Below, one piece after another: positions 11,826 to 23,593 of a DNA stretch of 64,000 nucleotides. Position 1 is the first letter of the stretch. Every line of letters begins with the position of its first letter. The DNA comes from Nymphaea colorata (taxonomy: Eukaryota; Streptophyta; Magnoliopsida; Nymphaeales; Nymphaeaceae). Made by a program: the position numbers and the translations under genes. The stretch is from contig NC_045144.1 in assembly GCF_008831285.2 (NCBI RefSeq), positions 6,096,575 through 6,160,574 of the forward strand. The letters run 5' to 3'. Under the pieces are notes generated by a model that was given only the letters and a program-made list of their open reading frames with translations, had not been told where the DNA came from and did no database searches.

Positions 11826-12524
11826 GACTGCTTCTACTCTAAAACTGCATTTAACATATACTTCACTATCCTGCGGTGTCCCATGTATGTGTGCATTTCT
11901 GCTTGGCAGGTCCCAAGTTCATATGGTTTGATGACTTGCAGAGAAATGGCTGATTTAGTAGGATGCCCTCAATCTAAGAAGCTAGTCTTTCCCGAAGAGA
12001 CTTGTGGCTGTTGTGGGCTAGGATTTGGTGCGAGTTTGGCAGTTGTCTTAGGCAAAAGCACTCAGGGGAAAAGGGCAGGATGTGAAGCTAATATATATGG
12101 AGCAAATTACTATTTGCTTCTACTTCCTTCCCATCACCAAATGGAGGAAATAAAAAAGCTTTATGTACTCCCCTCAACTTCCTCAAGCCTCAATATGACA
12201 TGAAGCTTTTTACTTTTTTCACGATTCTTTCGTTCATCCTTTCTTTCTTCGATATCTTTCAATCTTCTTCTTGCATTTCAATGATCTTGTGTGGTTCAAT
12301 GATTAGTAGTATCCAAATGGCTCGAGGTCAAATCGAGTGACAAAGGCCCTGTGAAGGAAAGTGTCCGCAAAAGATTGGTAGTTCGAGACAAAGAAGCCTA
12401 GATCAAGGATGATTGGGAAGAAGAAAACACTGATGGGCTTTTGGTAGGAAGATCACTCACTGGGTGATGCTTTCTTATTGTGCTACCATGTGCAATGAGT
12501 TGAACAATTTGCAAGTTTTCTCAT

Positions 12525-13900
12525 CTTGTATTTTGCAATGATCAAACAATTGGATCGCTACGTGAAACACAAAAAGTTTAGCCCTACCGATGATTCATTG
12601 GTCAAGCAGAGATATCAACAAACTCTCAAAGCAAATGAAACCATTAGGTATGACACAGACATCCTATATTGTGAGGTTTTTAGCAAACACTTTCAGGATA
12701 GTGGCTTCTTCATGCTGTTGAAACAAGAAAACTTCTAATTGTGCAAGGTGCATTGGATCCATTTATAGCAAATAAAAGTTCTCAAATAAAAAAAATACAA
12801 GCAATTACTCACATTTTGATTCAGCATATAAACGAAAGATGGTTCAAAAAATTTTTCTCAAGCTGAAAAGTGATTTGGCTTCCATTGAAAAGGCCAATGG
12901 AAACTTCACAACATAACACTTCAAAAAGATATCAAAATTTAAGAAAAAATACAAAAGAAAAGACAAGGGAATCCAATTGATAACTTAGCAAAAGCTTAAC
13001 TCTTTATGACATTCATAACAATTTTTTTTATAATATACTTAATGATAAGAAGAGACCGACATATTGTGTGAAGAAAAGATTGAGTCTTGTATTTTATAGC
13101 CAAAGTGCCGACAATTTTGCATGGTGACTATTGATCAAAAGAATTAATATGAAATCCTAGCAAAGGAAGCAATTATAGGTCCAAAAACATAGAAACTTAA
13201 TTATTAGCTGTGTTGATTTATGTCCAAACAAAAAGCAAGTTTTAGCTCAACCAATGATTCATGCATCAAGCAAGCATGGATATCAAAGAACTCTTACGAG
13301 CAACTAAAAACATTATGCATGATGCAGAAATTTTATATTGCTAGTTTTTTTGGCCAACATTGTCAGGACAGTGGCTTCCTCATGCCATTCAAACAAGAAA
13401 ACTTCTAATTGTGTATTGAGCATTCAACCCATTTACTGCATATCAAATTTTTCAAATAAAAAAGTACAAGCAATCACTCACATTTTAATTTAATATATAC
13501 ACAAAATCTAATTTAGAAAACTTTTCTGAAGCTGAAAAATGATTTTTCTTCCATTGAAAAAGACAAAGTAAACTTGCCTATACAACTCATTAAAAAGAAT
13601 ATCAAATTTAAGAAAAAATACAAAGGAAAATAAGAAAGAAACCAATTGATAACTTAGCAAAAGCTTTATACTTCATGACATTATGAAGGATTTCTTCATA
13701 CTATACAATGATAATAAGAGATCAATGTATTGTGTGAAGTGCAGCTTGAGACGCATTTTTTATAGCGAAAGTGCAGACTTTATATGGTAACTATAGATTT
13801 AAAAGAATTAATATGAACTCATAGCAGAAAAAGCAATTTTAGGTTCAAAAAATCAAAACTTTCTATGCCTTACTTTTCTAGTAGAGCAATTGCCTTTTTA
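12525..13900. repeat. Two tandem tail units (about 680 bp each) of copy A
   Basis: Unit 1 runs from about 12,525 and unit 2 from about 13,210. They share TCAGGACAGTGGCTTC-like and CAAACAAGAAAACTTCTAAT words and a common AATACAAAGGAAAAG-like end. Both contain a short frame ending in a related peptide (QDSGF..PFKQENF). Copy B has the same pair, the first shortened, at 22,030-22,440 and 22,455-23,160. Confidence 0.6.
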
Positions 13901-14252
13901 ATTTATTTTTGTACTTTATGCAAAAAATAAAGTCTGCATTTGAGGAAAATGAGTAGAAGATTATAAATTAATATCATCTTCATTTATCTATTTATTTTCA
14001 TTGCCTTTTGAAGAAATAAACGGCTAAGCCATTGAGCCTTAAAAAATTTGGTGTTACACAACTTATTTTGCCTAAAAATTCTTTCTAGGTACAAAGTTAT
14101 TCACATAAAGGGACGGCGACAGGCTATTTAGGGTCCCGAAACACAATGGGTTGGGGTTGGGTCTGCAACTTGACCCATCAACCAATGTTCACTGGGCTTG
14201 GCCTGACCTACAGCTAGGGCCGGGTCAGGTACCACTGTCTTGGGCCTGTTGA

Positions 14253-14725
14253 CTAGGAGTGAACAATGAGTCGAACTTGACTCATTAAAGCTTGACACAT
14301 GAACGAGTTCAAGCCGAGTCATTTGCTTAACGAGTCGAACTCAAGCTCGTTCAAATAATCGAGTTGAGTTCGAGTTCACTGTACTCGAACTGTTAAAGCT
14401 CGACTTGGCTCGAAAATGATGTGTAGCGATTTTTTAAATAACCCACTCGTTTTTTTAATTAAAAAACTGGTGTATTGACATTAATTAATCGTGTAGGTTT
14501 TTACAAAAGCTCATTCAAGTTTGTCGAGCTTCAATCGGGTCGAGCTCGATTTATGGCAAAGTAATAGTCCATATATTCAAACGAGTTTGTCAAGCCTTAA
14601 TCGAGTTGAGCTCGAGCTCAACACGTAACTGCCGAGTCGAGCTCGAGCTATTCTCGAGGTTTCATTATCGAGCTGAGCTCGATCTGGCTGAACTCAGGCT
14701 CGACTCGTTTCTTGTTCACCCCTAA
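14253..14725. mobile_element. GAGTCGAGC-type element in copy A
   Basis: The ends read AGGAGTGAACAATGAGTCGA and, reverse-complemented, AGGGGTGAACAAGAAACGAG. TGTTGAC occurs on both sides (14,246-14,252 and 14,726-14,732) as a probable target duplication; copy B is uninterrupted here. The interior is dense in GAGCTCGA / GAGTCGAGC words. Related copies are at 18,635-19,147, 27,312-27,785 and 34,090-34,250. Confidence 0.6.
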
Positions 14726-14984
14726 TGTTGACGGCCTGATTTGAGAAGCTGGGCGGGTTTGGAAGGATTTCAGAACTGCTTAGGGATCAATTAATGATGA
14801 AACATCAAAAACATTTTGTTCTAACTAGCTTATAAATTAGTAAAGTTTTCAAAGGAAAAACTCATGCAACCTACCCTTGCCATAGTGGCAAAGCCAGTGC
14901 GTTGGATCAGCCTTTCTCTTTCTCCTCCTTCTCTCACAACTGTGTTTCATCAGCCATGGACGATGCATGCTTTTACATTTAGTG

Positions 14985-15190
14985 TTTAAAATCTCTCTCT
15001 CTCATTCTTCTCTTTGCAGCCCCATTAAGGAGTTCCTCACCTTGCTAGATGTCAGTCTTCCAGATCCTGAGGTGCAGAGGATCGAGGACGAGCTGAGGAA
15101 GTGCCTACATGGCTCTTCGTCGTCTCCCGTATTACCTACGACGAGGTGCCAGAAACCTCTTGTGGTTCCAGCTATCAAGTGCTCCCGGGC
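14985..15190 (+). pseudogene. Possible captured gene fragment, product not recognised
   Basis: After a pyrimidine tract and CTTTGCAG acceptor-like sequence (near 15,020), an open stretch reads PIKEFLTLLDVSLPDPEVQR followed by IEDELRKCL. It is GC-richer and more codon-like than its surroundings. It is cut by a hAT-type MITE at about 15,189. I do not recognise the protein. It may be an exon captured by a transposon or the remnant of a dead gene. Confidence 0.35.
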
Positions 15191-15263
15191 CGGGGCGGAG
15201 GGAAGGGGGCCTACAGGGACCTTGGCTACATTAAAAATTTATATGTAAATGTAAAAAAAAAGT

Positions 15264-15295
<32 letters not shown>

Positions 15296-15364
15296 AAAAT
15301 TTTCTATTTCGATCCCTGTTAAAATTATAGCTTGGCTCATGCGACAAAAAACTTCTGGCTCTAG
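15189..15364. mobile_element. hAT-type MITE
   Basis: It starts GGGGCGGAGGGAAGG and ends TTCTGGCTCTAGCC, matching the CAGGGGTGGAGC family seen elsewhere here. A TA microsatellite (about 15,265-15,292) lies inside. Ends are approximate. Confidence 0.45.
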
Positions 15365-15582
15365 CCTTACTCCCCAAAGACTCAGAAAGCCCTGCATCCT
15401 CTTTACTTAGCTTTGCAGGTCGCTGCATCGGCTTTTTGGGGTTTTTCTTGTGGGTTCATGCGAGACCAGTTCTTTATTGTTGAGCCTCTCTTGCCACATT
15501 GGTGTCTTCTTTGTCGATCATTGGCAGGAGGAGAAGGAGGACGATTTTTTTTTTTTGCTTCAGTGCTTTTTTGCTTCAGTGC

Positions 15583-15783
15583 CAATAGCGGAGCTACTGT
15601 GTGACTGGTGTGGGCTACTGCCCATGCTAGACCTTGAAATCCTTTATTATGATTAAGTTGAACCTGGGTCCAGCTACATATGGTGCCCATGCATGACCTA
15701 GGTTAGTGCCCCGCAACCACTCATCTTATGAAGCCAGAGGCTGGTTAGTGCCTCTCGGCCAAAATTTTCTAGCACCGTCACTG
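15583..15783. mobile_element. hAT-type MITE with 8-bp target duplication
   Basis: A 201-bp element begins CAATAGCGGAGCTAC and ends GCACCGTCACTG. It is flanked by TTCAGTGC (15,575-15,582) and TTCAGTGT (15,784-15,791), an 8-bp duplication with one mismatch, as expected for hAT. Confidence 0.6.
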
Positions 15784-18254
15784 TTCAGTGTCGTCCTCTT
15801 GGGCTTATCTTGGTGTACGTTGTGCTGCTTGCACCGTGGTGGATGCTTTGGCTTGCTGTGGCTTCATTGAGTCTTCAACAGCAGTTTGTTGAAGGTCTTT
15901 TTGCTTGTAATGGACATTAGCTTTGATCTTTCAGTCATAGTTCATTGAAGAATAGACACCTTCTACTGGGCTATTGCTTACATATTTCTTTGTAGAAGTT
16001 ATATGTGCAATACTGGTGCACGAATTTAGTTCCGAAATGACAAAAGTATGGTTAATGACTATTCATTTAGTTTACACTAAAAAGAAAACTTTTTGTAAAA
16101 ATAAAAATGAAAATAAAAAAATAAAAAATACTACAAAGGACTTTTTTAAAAAATTACAAAAATACCCATGTTCCTTCACTGAGTACCGTGCACAACGGCG
16201 CACACAATTTTTTTAGTTGGCGAATTATGGCAGACTTTTTGGTCCACATAAAAAAAAATAAAACACAGAAAAGATATAAAGAACCTTTTATCATGCAATC
16301 TATATTTCTGGACAGTTTTCTGCAATTCGTATATCTTAGAGGACAAACTGCATCCAAATCTCACAAAATTAGCTTAACCCGAAAGCTGATGCAATGACAA
16401 GGAATGAACCTTTTTACAGAATTCATAAATCATTTACATTCAAAGACATGGCCATTTTAGTGTTGAAAATGTTCGATTCCTATTTTGTCAGGACTTTGAG
16501 GTTTTCTGAAAACCAGGGGCAAAATTGGTCATAAAAAATATACAAAGTGAAATCGAAGTTTTACCAAATTTGGTCTGTGAACTTTAGACACATTAATCTA
16601 TTTATAACTAAAATTTCATTTGAAATCAATATGAACTGCACTTTCAATTCTCAATCGCTAAGTAGCACAAAATCCGGGTTTTCTTCTTCCTATAGCTTCC
16701 CTCCAAACCCCTGGTATTCCTCGATTAGTCATTTTCTCCATCCACTCCTGCATGGTTGGAACCAGAAAATTTTCTTGAGGGAGCTCAAATTAAAGTTTCT
16801 AAATTTTGACAGGAGCTGTAATATCATTTTTTTTTAAATTTTATATAAGACAAGCAGTGGCAACTAGAAAAATTGGTTGGAGGGACACTTGTTTAAACAA
16901 ACTCAAATTTGATGGAACACTTATATATATATATATTTAAGATTTCTATTTAAAAATAAAAAAAACTTTTAAGACAGCCACAATGTGGCTACACCACTGG
17001 CATAAAGGAAAAAATTTCTTGTCCTGGACCTTTTTTTTTATTGGGCACTATTGTAGAAATTCACATTTCTAAGGGTCATAAGTAAATAATTGAGAAACAC
17101 CCCTTAAAGCCCTAGCCCCATTTCCCAGATTGTTACTTTTCTACTGCTTTCTATAGATAGTTTGTCTTAGAAAAGGAGAGTTGTTAAGTGGAGATCATTT
17201 TTTGTTGATCGTTCTTTTGCTAAGTTCAAACTTATGTGTAGTAAAGCAAAATGCATCGGAAATCAATCAAGATATAAACTTTCACAACAAAAAAGATAAG
17301 GAAAAAAGCTCAAATTAGATCTGAACCATTTGAACTCTTACCTATCTGTCTTGAAGAGGAGTTTATAAGGGCTTTCGTGATTTTTCTGAAAAGTAGTGTC
17401 TTCATGTATTTTTAAAATATTGCATCAATTATTATTATATTTTTATTGTTTGTATCCCAGCTGTTTTTTGTTGGATTTTTAAATTGTTTTGTGGAGTCGT
17501 TTTTTCATGTTAGAAAGCTTCCGAGAATCCAACGGTCATATGCCTTCAATTCTAGAGTTTTAATACACTTTAAATCAAACGGGTCATTTTAATTCTGGAA
17601 TCAAAATTCTAGACCCTTGGAGAAAACTAGAATTGGATGGAATTAGAATTTTTCTTTCCAATTTCAGTTTGACACGAAACTTTGTCTTTGGAATCTTGAT
17701 TCCAAAATGAAAATTCCCACGCCATCAAACGGCCCTTCATTGAAACTGCCCTAAAAAGAGGCCAATTTCATGGAATAGTTTGTCATAGTGTTCAATAAAC
17801 CTGCCTCAATCGTTAAATAGTTTGTTTACAGTTCCGATCGCAAAACAGACTCCAAGAAGATATATACAGAATTAGTTTTAGGTTCATGTAGAATGGTGCG
17901 GCCATAGGTGAATACCCTTTTAATATTCCCACTTTAGCTCTAGTGGGGGGCAATAGCCTTCCTCCATATCTACTTTCCAATTAAGATGCAGAAAAAATAT
18001 TAACTAATGACCTAACTAATTATCTAATTTTCTAGTTATCTAGGGCTAACAAAATTTGTTAAAACACACCAAAAAAATATATATTATTTTTCTTTTTTGG
18101 AAATGACTTTTCTAGTCTTCTAGATATGTCCTATGATGCAATTTATGGACGGCTAACAATGCCAAGGCATGAAATGAAAACTATGTGTGTGGACATCAAG
18201 GTATCTTGGAGCTTCTCAATGGGCTTACTTTGTTACAAAAGAAGTAATACGTTG
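15784..18254. other. AT-rich spacer between the two composite-repeat copies
   Basis: No gene is recognised. A hAT-like MITE (CAGTGGCAAC ... CACCACTGG) lies at about 16,856-17,000. A second MITE-like stretch at about 17,480-17,740 ends CCATCAAACGGCCCTTC, similar to the one ending near 7,850. The remainder is AT-rich with no structure that I can interpret. Confidence 0.4.
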
Positions 18255-18634
18255 CAATCAATACCTGCTTTTGACATTGCTTCAGTTGTTTTGACTTTAA
18301 ATGAAAATTTTGCTTTTTCTTAAGATTCTAGTGATATAAGACAACCAAGTATAACTTGGAATCCCACATAGATCTTTTTTATTTCTTTCTTCCCTCTCTC
18401 CTTAAAAGCCATGAAGCTTGCATTTGACTTCACCTTAAGCCACACCTATTGACACTCCCATGTTTCTTCTGAAATTTTTGAAAATGAATTAGATAAAAAT
18501 TTTAAATTATTCTTCCTTCCTTTTCTGTTTCTCACTTTTTCTTCCTATGTTTTGCAGGCTTTCAACTTTTCTTTCGCTCTTTTTTCTGCCAGTGCACTCC
18601 TTTGCAACCGTGAAAATGTCACTAGTTGCTAACC

Positions 18635-19147
18635 AGTGTGGGCTGCACACGAGCCGAGCCTGAGATTTTTGGCCACTTCGAGCTTGACTTGGCTAAAAAA
18701 ACTCGAACTCGAGCTCTACTTGAACTCGAGTCGAGCTCTACTCGAACTCGAGTCGAGCTCCTTATAGCAAGCTCGAGCTCGAACTCGACTCGTTTAACTC
18801 ATTTAATTCGTTTGGGTGTTAACTCGTGTAAGCATCAACTCATGTAAGCGTTAACTCGTGTAACTCATTTAACTCGTGTAAGTTGTGAAAATTTGTTTTT
18901 GCCATAAAAGTTAAAACCAGTGATTCGGTGAACCGGTTTTGGCAATATTATATGGAGTACTTGTTTGGGAGTCGCGTCGAGTATAAACGAGTCATGTTCT
19001 TGAAACTCGAACTCGACTTGTTTATCGTTTCGAGTATCTTTATAGGTTGAACTCGACTTGTTTATAAACCAGTCGAGCATGAGCTGAGTTTTTTCTAGCG
19101 AATTCGAGTTGAGAACGAGTTGGCTCGGCTCGTTGTGCAGCACTACT
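18635..19147. mobile_element. GAGCCGAGC-type element in copy B
   Basis: Inverted ends read AGTGTGGGCTGCACACGAGC and, on the other strand, AGTAGTGCTGCACAACGAGC. The interior repeats CTCGAACTCGAG and AACTCGTGTAA words. It belongs to the same broad family as the elements at 14,253 and 27,312. Copy A has no insertion here. Confidence 0.55.
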
Positions 19148-19899
19148 CATGATCTGGCATACTCTTGATGAGTGAGGGCCGGACGGTTCTATATTTCCAA
19201 CCATAAAGAGGGGCTAACACTAGAACATAGATATCGCATGGAAGCTATTAAGCTTTTACGTGAAAATGGCATTATAAGGTCGTCAGTGAAAGTGCATGGC
19301 GTCAGTGATTAGCTGGCGACACTTTTTATCACATCGTAGCTGCATGCACCAATGCCAAGGTCCACATAGTCATGTCAGTGATGGTGTAAGCATCAACGAC
19401 ACATGTGGCACTGGTGATAGTTCCAGCCAGAAATTCTCTCGAGTCGATGGCTCAAAACGTCTCACCAATATTTACCTTAAGTTTTTGAGCTTCCACAACA
19501 ATGGTCCACTAATGCATTGGCCCAACTGTAGTTTTCAACCAAATATTTGTTGAAAAAAAGTATGTCCACATCCTTGGTATTGCAATATGCACATTGAAGA
19601 ATAGAATATTTGATACAATTGAATAAAAGTTACACAAATAACATTTTACACTCAACAAGACTTTGGATCATATTGAAGCTCGAGGAGATGAAGAAGTGGT
19701 CAATCTACGAGTTGTTTCATTTGACCAAGTTTGGTATTTCGTCTATAACACCATGCAAGTGTTCTGTGTTGTGACGGCAGTGACAGTGATAACCTGTTTC
19801 GAATATATTAGTTCCACATCATGCCCTTTCCCTTTGAGCCCCTCGTAAGCTGGTCGGCAGATGAACCAAATCCTGGCCTACAATAATAACAAGACTCTT

Positions 19900-20057
19900 C
19901 GACAATAACATTATGTTACCGTCTCATGCATGCATCTAATTCAAAATTTGGTTAGATTCATTGGACACTTTAAAATGTGTTCCATGAACCCACCCCATAA
20001 AATGGAGCAGATTTATGAGACAGTAATAATGTGTCACTGATGTCAAATGACCCATAG
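19900..20057. mobile_element. PIF/Harbinger-type MITE (B copy)
   Basis: This diverged counterpart of 8,622-8,780 occupies the same place in the composite repeat, with shared internal words such as GTTAGATTCATT. Its termini have decayed. Confidence 0.45.
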
Positions 20058-21769
20058 AAAAAAACATGCCTCTCAAACTGAGAGCATTCAACATACATAA
20101 TCAATGATTTGTGTACATGCCATCAAACCAACAGAACTCAGAACTAGTGGAGCACACATGCACATATACATGCTATACTGAAGCTTCATTATCTTCAAAA
20201 TCTTCGCCTCAAACTATTTGGGCATCCATGTACATCCACAAATTGACAAGTGATAACCATGATAGTGAAGGTGGAGATCACTCCAGGTGAGGTTGCTGAA
20301 GTCTTTGTGAGGAATGAAGACCCAGTATTACAAAAATGTCAAACAACTGCAGTTTATATGAGGCTTGAGGAATTGGAGGGGATCAGTCAATCTACAAGCT
20401 GTTGGAATCAAAGCTTTTTAATTTCCTCTATAGCTCCATATAAGTGTTTGGTGTAGGATTGAAGTAGAAGCCAATGGTAACTTGTTCCAAGTATATTAGT
20501 TTCAGATCCTGCCCTTCCCCGCGAGCCCCTCGACTTAAGCCAATTGCCAGTCTTGCACTAGATCTAGGCCTACAATAACCACAAGGCTCTTGGGGAAAGA
20601 CAATGCCTTTAACTGAGACCATCCGACTGAATCAATCCTTAATTTCTCTACAAGTTACTAAACCAAATGAAGTCAAAACCAGCCAACCATGCACATATAT
20701 ATGAGATATACAACTTCTTTGGCTTCACAATCTTGGCCTCAAACTATCTGGCCATCCATGAACATCCACTATTTGTACAAGTGACAGTGACAATAGAGAA
20801 GACGGAGATCGCTGCCTGTAAGCTCACTGAAATTTTTATGAGGAATGAAGACAAGTACTGCAATTCAAGGTGTCACTGAGTCCATGAAAGTGAAGATGAG
20901 GGAAGGAAGGTACATGAAGGAAGAGGGCAAAACTTCCATATTCTCATGTTTTATGCAGTCATACAGTAGATGACTGTATGAAATGCAAGAATCTGAATAT
21001 TTGTATTTTCCCTTCATGTCACTTCCTTTCCTCATCGTCCTCTTCAAGGTCTCAATAACACATTGTGCTGCAACAGTGAGGTCTCATTCATTGCCAAGGT
21101 TTCGGTGACCTTAGTTGGTGCAATGTTCACCTTCTCTATCAATGGTATCACTATCTCAAAAAGCGAATGGTCATGGATTCCAAAATAGTTTGAGGGGAAG
21201 ATTTTGAAGCCAAAGAAGCTGCAGTGTCCCTTGTATGTGTGCATTTTTGCTTGGCTGGTTTGATGGCTTGTAGACAAATGGCCGATTTAGTGGGATGCCC
21301 TCAATCTGAGAAGCTAGTCTTTCCCTAAGAGACTTGTGGTTGTTGTGGGCTAGGATTTGGTGCAAGTTTGGCAGTTGTCTTAGGCCGAGACACTCAAGGG
21401 GAAAGGGAAGGATGTGAAACTAATATACGTGGAGCAAGTCACGATTTGCTTCTACTTTCTTCCCATCACCAAATGGAGGAAATAAAAGCATTATCTACTC
21501 CCCTCCTGTTGCTCAAGCCTCAATATGACATGAATATTTTTACAATTCCATGATTCTTTCTTTCTTTATCCTTTCTTTCCTTCATTTCTTTAATTCTTCT
21601 TCAAGCCTTTTGGTGATATTGTGTCCTTCTTCTTCATGCCCTTTGCAGGAATGCCTTGGGGAAAGATCATAAGATCAAAATGAAGAAGCCTGAATCAAGG
21701 TTGATTAGGACCAAGAAAACATAACAGGACTTTGGTAGGAAGAACGATCAATGGGTGATGCTTTAGAAT

Positions 21770-21964
21770 GAGTAGCATAGTCAGAAATTTTTCATGAGGG
21801 GGACCGAATTAAAGTTTCTAAATTTTGACATGGGCGAAAATATCATTTTTCACAATTTTTATATTGGACAAGTAGAATTTTCTAAAATTTACTTGTAAAT
21901 TTTTTTAAAAAACAATTTTTGAGGTGGGGTCAGGACCCATGCAGCCCCCCTGGCTCTGCCCCTG
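21770..21964. mobile_element. 195-bp hAT-type MITE with perfect 8-bp TSD
   Basis: TTTAGAAT flanks it on both sides (21,762-21,769 and 21,965-21,972). Copy A has no insertion at this point. The right end reads CTGGCTCTGCCCCTG, the reverse complement of the CAGGGGCAGAGCCAG terminus; the left end has drifted. Confidence 0.7.
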
Positions 21965-23530
21965 TTTAGAATTGTGTCACCATGTGCAATTAGTTGAATG
22001 GTTTGAATGTTTTGCCCATATCATGTATTTTGCATTGATCAAACAATTCGAATGAATCACAAGAAGTTTAGCCCAACCAATGATTTATTCATCAAGCAAG
22101 GTTATAAAAAAACTGTCAAAGCTCATTACATATGACACATACATCCTATATTTATAGTTTTTTTAGCAAACATTTTCAGGATTGTGGCTTCTTCATGCTG
22201 TTCAAATAAGAAAACTTTGAAATTGTGCAAGGAGCATTGGATCCATTTGTAACAAATGAAAGTTCTCAAACAAAAAAAAATACAAACAATCACTCACATT
22301 TTCATTTAATATATACACAAAATCTAGTTTAGAAAGTTTTTCTTAAGCTGAAAAATGATTTGGCCTCCAACTATTGATTCAAAGGAATTAATGTTTAATC
22401 CTAGCAAAGGACACAATTACAGGTTCAAAAACTTTGAAACTTAATAGCTGTATTGATGTTATGTCTAAACAAAAAGCAAATTTTAGCTCAAGCAATGATT
22501 CATTCATCAAGCAAGCAAGGAAACAAAAAACTCTAAGTGCAAGTAAAAACATTATGCATGATGCAGACATCCTATGTTGCTAGTTCTTTTTTTTGGCAAA
22601 TATTTTCAGGATAGTGGATTCTTCATGCCATTCAAACAAGAAAACTTCTGTGTAGGGAGCATTTGATCCATTTACAGCAGGACATCAAAGTTCTCAAATA
22701 AAAAAGAATCCAAGCAATCAGTCACATTTTGATTTAATATATAAACAAAATCCAATCTAGAAAGTTTTTCTGAAGCTGATAAATGATTTGGCTTCCATTA
22801 AGAACGCCAACGGGAACTTGCCTATACAACTCATTAAAGAGTATCAAACTTTAAGAAAAAATACAAAGGAAAAGAAGAGAGAAACACATTGACTACTTCT
22901 ATTGACAACTCATTAATTAGCAAATGCATAACACTTCATGATATTATTGGCAATTTCTTCATACCATACAATGATAATGAGAGACCAATGTATTGTGTGA
23001 AGAAAGGCTCGAAACTTGTATTTTATTAGCCAAAGCACCTACTTTATATGGTAACTATAGATTCAAAAGAATTAATGTGAAACCACAGCAAATAGAGCAA
23101 GTACATGTTCAAGAATTCAAAACTTTACACGCCTTGCTTTTTTAGCAGAGCAATGCCTTTAAAATTTATTTCTGTGCTTTATGCAAAAAAAAAGAGAAAA
23201 ATCTACATTTGAAGAAAATGAGTGGAAGATTATATGTTCACTATAATCTTAATTTATCTATTTATTTCATTGTGTTTTGAAGAAACGAACAAGATGTTTT
23301 GTGCTATGGATCGGCTACGCCATTGAACCATATAAAATTTGCTGTTATAGCGCATTGTGCCAAAAAAAATCTTTCCAGATACGAAGTTATTGACGTAAAG
23401 AGAGGGTGACCGACTATTTAAAGACCCAAAATGTAACTTGACCCATCGACCGACGTTTACTGGGCTTGGCCTGACCTATGGCTAGGAATGGGTCAAGAAC
23501 CAGGGGCCTGTCAGTGCCCGATTTGAGAGG

Positions 23531-23552
23531 GTAGAGCTAGGTCATGTATAGG

Positions 23553-23593
<41 letters not shown>

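Larger units (their letters stand above)
9480..12200. repeat. Inverted-repeat core of copy A
   Basis: A left arm (about 9,500-10,000) is matched in reverse complement by 10,140-10,320 plus 11,872-12,170; the right arm is split by later insertions. The left arm is itself a second tandem unit following 8,437-9,470. The same left-left-inverted layout is present in copy B (19,660-20,400, 20,420-20,890, and 21,000-21,490 inverted). Reading frames with related peptides run plus in the left arms and minus in the right arm (FGFKILASNY / GIHDHSLF and similar). No complete ORF survives. Confidence 0.55.
5955..14760. repeat. Composite repeat, copy A
   Basis: This is the first of two direct copies of a large repeat (copy B at 18,255-23,530). 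Collinear landmarks in both copies include CTTTTTCTTA near the left end, GGTCGTCAGTGAAAGTGCAT (7,984 in A, 19,279 in B), GAGGAATGAAGACCCA units, an inverted block, two tail units, and ACTGGGCTTGGCCTGACCTA near the right end. Copy A has gained a GC-rich MITE at 6,105-6,350, about 1.3 kb at 6,570-7,850, the elements at 8,870-9,236, 10,323-11,460 and 11,504-11,825, and one at 14,253-14,725. Whether the unit is a transposon or a segmental duplication cannot be settled by eye; no clean terminal repeats or target duplication were found. Confidence 0.65.
18255..23530. repeat. Composite repeat, copy B
   Basis: This is the second direct copy of the unit described at 5,955-14,760. It is shorter because it lacks the foldback and several MITE insertions of copy A. 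It has its own insertions: a GAGTCGAGC-type element (18,635-19,147) and a 195-bp hAT MITE (21,770-21,964). Left units, the inverted block at 21,000-21,490 and the tail units are in the same order as in A. Many short frames are conserved with A but carry stops, for example LVGCPQS.KLVFP, which has a stop only in B. Confidence 0.65.
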
